Shown one piece after another: positions 59,224-64,000 of a stretch of 64,000 nt of DNA. The notes beneath the pieces are model-generated. The model saw only the letters and a list, made by a program, of their open reading frames with translations. It was not told the DNA's origin and made no database searches. The DNA is from Sphaerolaimus hirsutus (Eukaryota; Nematoda; Chromadorea; Monhysterida; Sphaerolaimidae), in assembly GCA_964036195.1 (NCBI GenBank), contig OZ038457.1:1897180-1961179 (forward strand), in the 5' to 3' direction. Every line of letters begins with the position of its first letter. The stretch's first letter is position 1. Both the position numbers and the translations under genes were made by a program.

Positions 59224-60531
59224 TTACTGAGAGTCGGAACGTGAGCGGTGGCGGTAACGCTTGCCATTTTTCGAAATGCGTGAAAAAACTGTCCTGCGTT
59301 TTGTTGTCCTGGGGCGTCGCTTGTCGTTGTGGCGTTGACGGTGTTGTGTGCGAGCTTGACCTTGGTAGTTGTTTTGGTGGTATTTGAAGTTGTGGTAACT
59401 GCGCTGTGGTGCCGGCGTGCGGCAGCGTTGGTAGTTGTTTTGCGGATAACGCTGCACGGCCGAAGCTCGCTGGACGGTCGATAGACGCTGAGACGGTCCA
59501 GCCTGTTCTTGTTGTTGCTGCTCGTGATAATCTTCCCATGTCTGTAAAAACAGTATAATCATCTGAATGACCTCCAAATTTCAGACTTGCATCACTCATT
59601 AAAGTAAATAATATGCCTGCGCAAGTGTTTGACGGCGTATTTCCTCCGGAGTGACAACCAAATGTCCGTTAAAGCGCATTGTAGGGCCATATTCTGTCCG
59701 CCTATAGAACCTAGCCCCATCTAAGTCCACAGGTCCTTCCTGAGATAATTTCAGACTGGTTCAATGTTCACATTTTTTGGACTATCAAAACTTCCAGATG
59801 TACTTCCAAAACTCACAGGCGGGAAAAAAGTAGTTTCCGTTTGTGCAAAAGCGTCATCTGTTCGGGGATGTTTTCCGAGCTCTAACTTTTTCACCAAGGC
59901 AGTAAGATTGGAGATTTTGACATCTTTCTCTGCCGATTCAGATTCACATTTAAGCAGAGCCTCCCCCAGATGACGGTTTTCAATGCGGAACCCGACAACT
60001 GTCCTATGCCGATCATCATTCTCTTGTTGCAGAGAGTCGAACCCTTTTCGCAAGTGTCGATACTTGTCGCCCAGAGTATCGAAGTCCTAAAATTCAAGTG
60101 TCTGTTGCAACAATACTTGCAACAAAATACGTCCGAAAGTCCAAAAACTGTGCTTATTTTCGCAGTACCTTGCGCATTTGGGTGTAGACTTCCTTATTGT
60201 CCTCGAAAGCCGCCATCTCCGCTTTACTGGTTGAAATGCGTGCCCCTGCCTCGAGTTGGTTCGACGGTCCCGGCACTTCTGGGTCAGCATACTGCGGTGT
60301 CCCTGGTGCTGGATTGTTATGTTGTGGCGAGCAAGGAATCAGCACATAAGGCACCAGTGTGAGGTCGCTGTCATCTGGTTCATAAGTTGGAGTGGCCGGT
60401 GGCGCCGGAGAAGGTGTGCGCGGTGGTGTGTGATTTAACTGTGGCGTTTTGCTTTTGCGATGCTTTCGGGCTGTTTCTGTTATCACACAGCAGCAAATCA
60501 ACAAAATACAGAACAACACTGTAACGTGCAT
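59224..60531 (-). CDS. Spliced third open frame of the Ty3/gypsy element (env position)
   Basis: Four phase-0 exons (60531-60169, 60086-59817, 59739-59617 and 59541-59224) with introns of 82, 77 and 75 bp give 357 residues. The protein starts with a signal-peptide-like segment (MHVTVLFCILLICCCVITET). It continues with a Pro/Thr-rich region, a probable coiled coil (residues 122-195), a TPEEIRRQ segment and an Arg/Gln-rich basic tail (from about residue 255, KRRPRTTKRRT). The third intron would use a GC donor (GCGCAG|GCATAT). The location after pol is where env lies in some Ty3/gypsy elements, but I see no glycoprotein features such as a second membrane segment. The basic tail and coiled coil are more gag-like. 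It may also be a separate host gene. Splicing is inferred from signals and frame only. Confidence 0.55.
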
Positions 60532-60641
60532 TTTGTCAATTTTTTGCTATCTTTTAACATTGTGTTTGTGTTATGTTGAAGTGTTATAAATAATTGATAC
60601 AGTGGAACTGGAAACTAGTAGGCGTTGACGGAATATTTATT

Positions 60642-63600
60642 TTATTTTGGAGACAAATGCTGGACTTTCCAGCAATACCGGCCGGGAACTGTCTCCAGGA
60701 AATCTTGGTGCTGGAAAGAAACATTGGGGCCGGCCATATCTACCACAGTATAAGGGCCAGAAAACTTTGGTAGACTTTTATCAGCTGCAAAATTTTTCAC
60801 CATGACTACATCCCCAATATTGATGTCTCTCCCTGGTTTCGAGTCAAAATATTCTTGGTATTTTGCTCTATTTTTATCACTTTGCGTCTTGGCTAAGGTG
60901 CGCATGACCTCCGGGTTGGAATTTTTTGCAGACACATAAAATAGATTCCAGTGTGGGAGGTGTCCATAAATAAGGAAAAATGGACAACATGTCAAATTTT
61001 TGTTCATTGACAGATTATATTTCAACATCACTACTGGCAATAATTCTTTCCAGTGGGTTTTTGGGTGTTGTTTTTTGCAAAAATTATGAATTTCTCGCAT
61101 TCTGCCGTTCACGCGTTCAACCATTCCATTGGCAGATGGATTATGTGGTAAGACTGGGGTGTGTTTTGTGCCAAATTGTTCGCAGAGAGCACGGAAATCT
61201 GAATTTATGAACTCCGTTCCCCTATCTGTTATTATCAATCTGGGGGCTCTGTAGACTAAAAATATGTGTTTCAAAATCGCTTTGGCCACCGTTTCTCCGC
61301 GCATTGACGACAAAGGTATTGCTATAGCGTAACGGGTGAAGGCATCGACGGCAACCAATACCTTGGATTTTATGTTATTACTCTCGAATTGCATCGTGTC
61401 CATGTGGACCACATCAAAGGGTTGTTGAGGTGTCTCTGTGTTTCCTAAAGGTCCAGGGCGCAACGTGTGCGATTTGTATTGCATGCAATCAGAACATTGC
61501 TTACAAAAGTCTAAAATGTCATTTTTCATTCCCGGCCATGCAAAATACTGGCAAAGCAAATCCATTGTTTTTTCATGGCTTCCATGGCTGGCATATATGC
61601 CCATATGCGCATGTTCCAGGCAAGCTTGTTGCCACGAGCGTGGAGGCCATATGGCATATGAATGAGCCTGGGTAGGTGTTTTGTGATACAGGATTCCATC
61701 AATCAAGGCTGCATCAGGAAATTTGTCTGGATTTAAGTTAATTTCCGCAACAATATCACCAAGTTCCGGGTCTTGACATTGTAATGTTTTCCAATCAACC
61801 TCCAATTGCTGGGAGATAATTTTGGATTTGTGAATTGAACCCGTGAGATGGAATCCTGGCACGGTGCCAAATGCTAAACCCCGAACTAAATCCGTAGGTA
61901 CGTCAAGTTCGTCGGTGCCAAATTCTGGTTGGTCGACAGGATTTCGAGACAGTGCGTCTGCCACACAGTTGTATTTCCCAGCTCTATGGATAAATTTTAC
62001 AATTTTATCAGAAACGAATAGCGACCAACGTTCGAGTTTACTGTGCATAGGTGACTTTAAGATCTGGTGTATCCCTGAATTATCTGTTATCACAACGAGC
62101 TTCTGCCCCTCAACAAAATCAGCCAATCTCCGGACAGCCCACGCGATGCAGAGACTTTCTAATTCTGCTGCTGAAAAATTTTTGTGGGGGTGTGTCAAGC
62201 GTTTTGAGATGAATGATATTGGGTGTAAAATTCCTTGATCATCATGCTGTGACAGCACAGCGCCCAATCCTATTTTGCTTGCGTCCGTTTCTAAAACAAA
62301 TGGTCTGCCGTCACGGTATGGATGAATTAGTACTGGTGGGCTTGCTAAACAATGTTTTAGTGTGCTCCATGAATCTAACATTGGTTCTGTCCATTCGAAC
62401 GGAGTGTTGCCATGTTTAGGCACTTTTCCCTTTAGGACTTCGTATAAGGGAGCTGCCAGCCTGCTGTAACTCGGAATGAAGTGTGAATAATATACACACT
62501 TGCCCAAAAACTTTCGCAAATCTTGCTTTGTGTGAACTTTCGGTAGTTCAACCATCGCAGCAACGCGTGACGGTGCTGGTGAAACACCTTCAGCACTAAT
62601 TTGGTGTCCCAAATATTTCAATGTCGAGGCGAAAAAGTTGCATTTTACTGGTTGCATTTTCAGATTGGCCCATCGTAGTCGGGCGAATAAGCGACGCAGA
62701 TGCCCCAAGTGTTCCGAAACTGTGTCGCTGCAGCAAAGTACGTCATCGATATAAGCCCGCACCCATGCTCGGGTCAAATTTTCATTCAAATCCATGAGAA
62801 TCAACTGCATGAGACGCATGAAAGTGGCGCCAGCGTTGCAGGTACCGAACGGGAGCCTGGTGTACCTGAATTGTCCCAAACTGCACACAAAGCTGGTCTT
62901 CTCGCAAGAGTCTTCGTCGGCAAGAGGTATGTTGTAGTAGCCATGTCTGATGTCTATGGCGCTGAATATCTTTCTGCCAGAAAATTCTGCTAAGATTTCT
63001 CCAATACGAGGCAAAGGGTAACTGTCGATTTTTGTTACCAGATTTACCTGTTTAAAATCGACACAGAAGCGGAAATTATCAACTCCTTTCGGTGCTATAG
63101 TGATCGGTGATGCCCAGGGGCCGTTAGAATGTTCAATTATGCCCTCTTTAAGCATACTTGCTACCGTTTTGTTGATAAATTCCCTTCTGTGTGGTGCTTC
63201 ATATCGCGGGGCTTGCTTTATTGGCGGGTGTAGTGGGTCAGTGACGATTTTATGCGATATAAGTGACGTTTTGCCCACATCATAATCGCTGCACGAAAAA
63301 ATGTCATGGTATTCAAACAGCAGTGTTTTGAAAGTTTCCAAGTCGGTGTCAGCAAGTGGAATCCTATTTGAGGTAGGCAGATTCGCCCAAATGAAATCAA
63401 AACGGTCCTGTTGAGATGTTGGTGTTGTATTTTCTAATTGTTTGTTCAATTGATCTGGTGGTGTTGGAAGAATTATAGCTGGTTTGGCAATGATTGTCTC
63501 GGTGTTGTTTGTTGCAAACATACCAATCGCTTTTTGAAATTTCGTGTGGCGGAATAGGTTCGAAAAACGCGGTCCCGGCATGAAAATTTCGTTTTCTGGT

Positions 63601-64000
63601 GTGCATTCCACCCCAGCAATTACTGCACCAGCAGGCAATGTAACCGGTGTGTCAGAGTTATTGAACAATGTCAAGTAGCCATTTTTTATTGAAGTTGACA
63701 TTGTTGTGTTATACATACTAATGCCATTGGTGTCCGGTATTGTGGTATTTGAATAAATTAATCTACATTGTGCCCATTTTTCTGATGAAATTCCCTCAGG
63801 TTTGTTTGGTTTTTTCACAGTCAAATTTGAGCTACCTCTAGCAGGTATATATAAGGATTTTTTCAATTCCAAATGAGTGTGTAATTTTTCCAAAAATTGC
63901 AGTTCGAGGTTGTTGAATTGTTTTTCTATTTCAACTTCTTTCGGTGGGTCCACAATCGTGTTTTTTTCCAAAGCTAGTGGGATTAACCATGGTAATTTTA
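60642..64000 (-). CDS. Ty3/gypsy-type pol: reverse transcriptase, RNase H, integrase (5' end outside window)
   Basis: An uninterrupted frame enters from the window edge and ends at TAA 60642-60644. Residues are counted from the TTG at 63971, which is not taken as the start. RT has Asp340 and the YIDD catalytic motif at 407-410. RNase H has Asp563, Glu603 and Asp630. Integrase has a His/Cys zinc region (about 787-829), a D-D-35-E triad at Asp858, Asp916 and Glu952, and a C-terminal GPY/F-type module with GPY at 1072-1074. Domain order RT-RNaseH-IN plus GPY/F is typical of Ty3/gypsy. Protease and gag would lie beyond the edge. All catalytic residues are present and there is no stop, so the copy is young or under selection. 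Two AATAAA hexamers overlap and follow the stop on the - strand (60646-60636). Confidence 0.93.
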   Translation of the reverse strand, partial: KLPWLIPLALEKNTIVDPPKEVEIEKQFNNLELQFLEKLHTHLELKKSLYIPARGSSNLTVKKPNKPEGISSEKWAQCRLIYSNTTIPDTNGISMYNTTMSTSIKNGYLTLFNNSDTPVTLPAGAVIAGVECTPENEIFMPGPRFSNLFRHTKFQKAIGMFATNNTETIIAKPAIILPTPPDQLNKQLENTTPTSQQDRFDFIWANLPTSNRIPLADTDLETFKTLLFEYHDIFSCSDYDVGKTSLISHKIVTDPLHPPIKQAPRYEAPHRREFINKTVASMLKEGIIEHSNGPWASPITIAPKGVDNFRFCVDFKQVNLVTKIDSYPLPRIGEILAEFSGRKIFSAIDIRHGYYNIPLADEDSCEKTSFVCSLGQFRYTRLPFGTCNAGATFMRLMQLILMDLNENLTRAWVRAYIDDVLCCSDTVSEHLGHLRRLFARLRWANLKMQPVKCNFFASTLKYLGHQISAEGVSPAPSRVAAMVELPKVHTKQDLRKFLGKCVYYSHFIPSYSRLAAPLYEVLKGKVPKHGNTPFEWTEPMLDSWSTLKHCLASPPVLIHPYRDGRPFVLETDASKIGLGAVLSQHDDQGILHPISFISKRLTHPHKNFSAAELESLCIAWAVRRLADFVEGQKLVVITDNSGIHQILKSPMHSKLERWSLFVSDKIVKFIHRAGKYNCVADALSRNPVDQPEFGTDELDVPTDLVRGLAFGTVPGFHLTGSIHKSKIISQQLEVDWKTLQCQDPELGDIVAEINLNPDKFPDAALIDGILYHKTPTQAHSYAIWPPRSWQQACLEHAHMGIYASHGSHEKTMDLLCQYFAWPGMKNDILDFCKQCSDCMQYKSHTLRPGPLGNTETPQQPFDVVHMDTMQFESNNIKSKVLVAVDAFTRYAIAIPLSSMRGETVAKAILKHIFLVYRAPRLIITDRGTEFINSDFRALCEQFGTKHTPVLPHNPSANGMVERVNGRMREIHNFCKKQHPKTHWKELLPVVMLKYNLSMNKNLTCCPFFLIYGHLPHWNLFYVSAKNSNPEVMRTLAKTQSDKNRAKYQEYFDSKPGRDINIGDVVMVKNFAADKSLPKFSGPYTVVDMAGPNVSFQHQDFLETVPGRYCWKVQHLSPK

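Noticed and set aside
59194-60600. Calling the third open frame a true envelope gene
   Set aside because: There is a leader but no transmembrane anchor, cleavage site or cysteine-rich ectodomain pattern, so only its position is env-like.

Overview
The window is nuclear DNA of an animal, most likely an invertebrate. GT-AG introns of hundreds to thousands of bases interrupt small exons that are richer in G and C than the AT-rich non-coding DNA around them. The recognisable proteins are animal types: a SEC14-like lipid-binding protein with a GOLD domain, a C18orf32/UPF0729 membrane protein, a MAP-kinase-interacting kinase (MNK) and a Not-type homeodomain. The species cannot be named from the sequence.

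Layout. 1-2339 holds repeats only. 2352-10107 (+) is a complete seven-exon SEC14-like gene of 402 residues whose introns are packed with small transposons. 12446-19505 and 21012-28507 are two diverged copies of a tandem segmental duplication. Each copy carries a small three-exon gene of 133 codons for an unrecognised secreted or membrane-anchored protein (17855-18781 and 26556-27760, both +). Each also carries the last exon of the C18orf32 homologue on the - strand (13243-13320 and 22670-22747, identical in sequence). The single first exon of C18orf32 is at 28568-28738 (-), so small gene B lies inside the C18orf32 intron on the opposite strand. 29884-40857 (+) is an eleven-exon MNK gene of 429 residues, divergent from C18orf32. 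45763-47980 (+) is the 3' part of a homeobox gene. 48105-59194 shows repeats but no recognised gene. 59224-64000 (-) is the 3' part of a Ty3/gypsy-type element: an open pol frame running off the window edge, then a spliced open frame that begins with a signal peptide.

The most striking content is non-coding. At least ten families of short non-autonomous elements share one design: a constant outer terminal inverted repeat, then a short family-specific 'word' iterated many times in both orientations, with or without a unique centre. One class is flanked by TA and has outer ends CCGTATT; its words include AATAGAACGGCA, TATTTCGAGGGGG and GGGCACTATGCA. The other class has outer ends resembling hAT termini (TAGGG, CAGGG, TAGTG) and 8-bp target-site duplications; its words include GGTCCC, TTTTCCG, GGCGCCA, GCACCG and CATAATCCAAAC. 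The tandem duplication supplies empty sites that prove the exact boundaries of two of these insertions.

The host genes have no evident shared pathway. All exon joins were deduced by eye from splice signals, reading-frame phase and family resemblance; no transcript data or searches were available.
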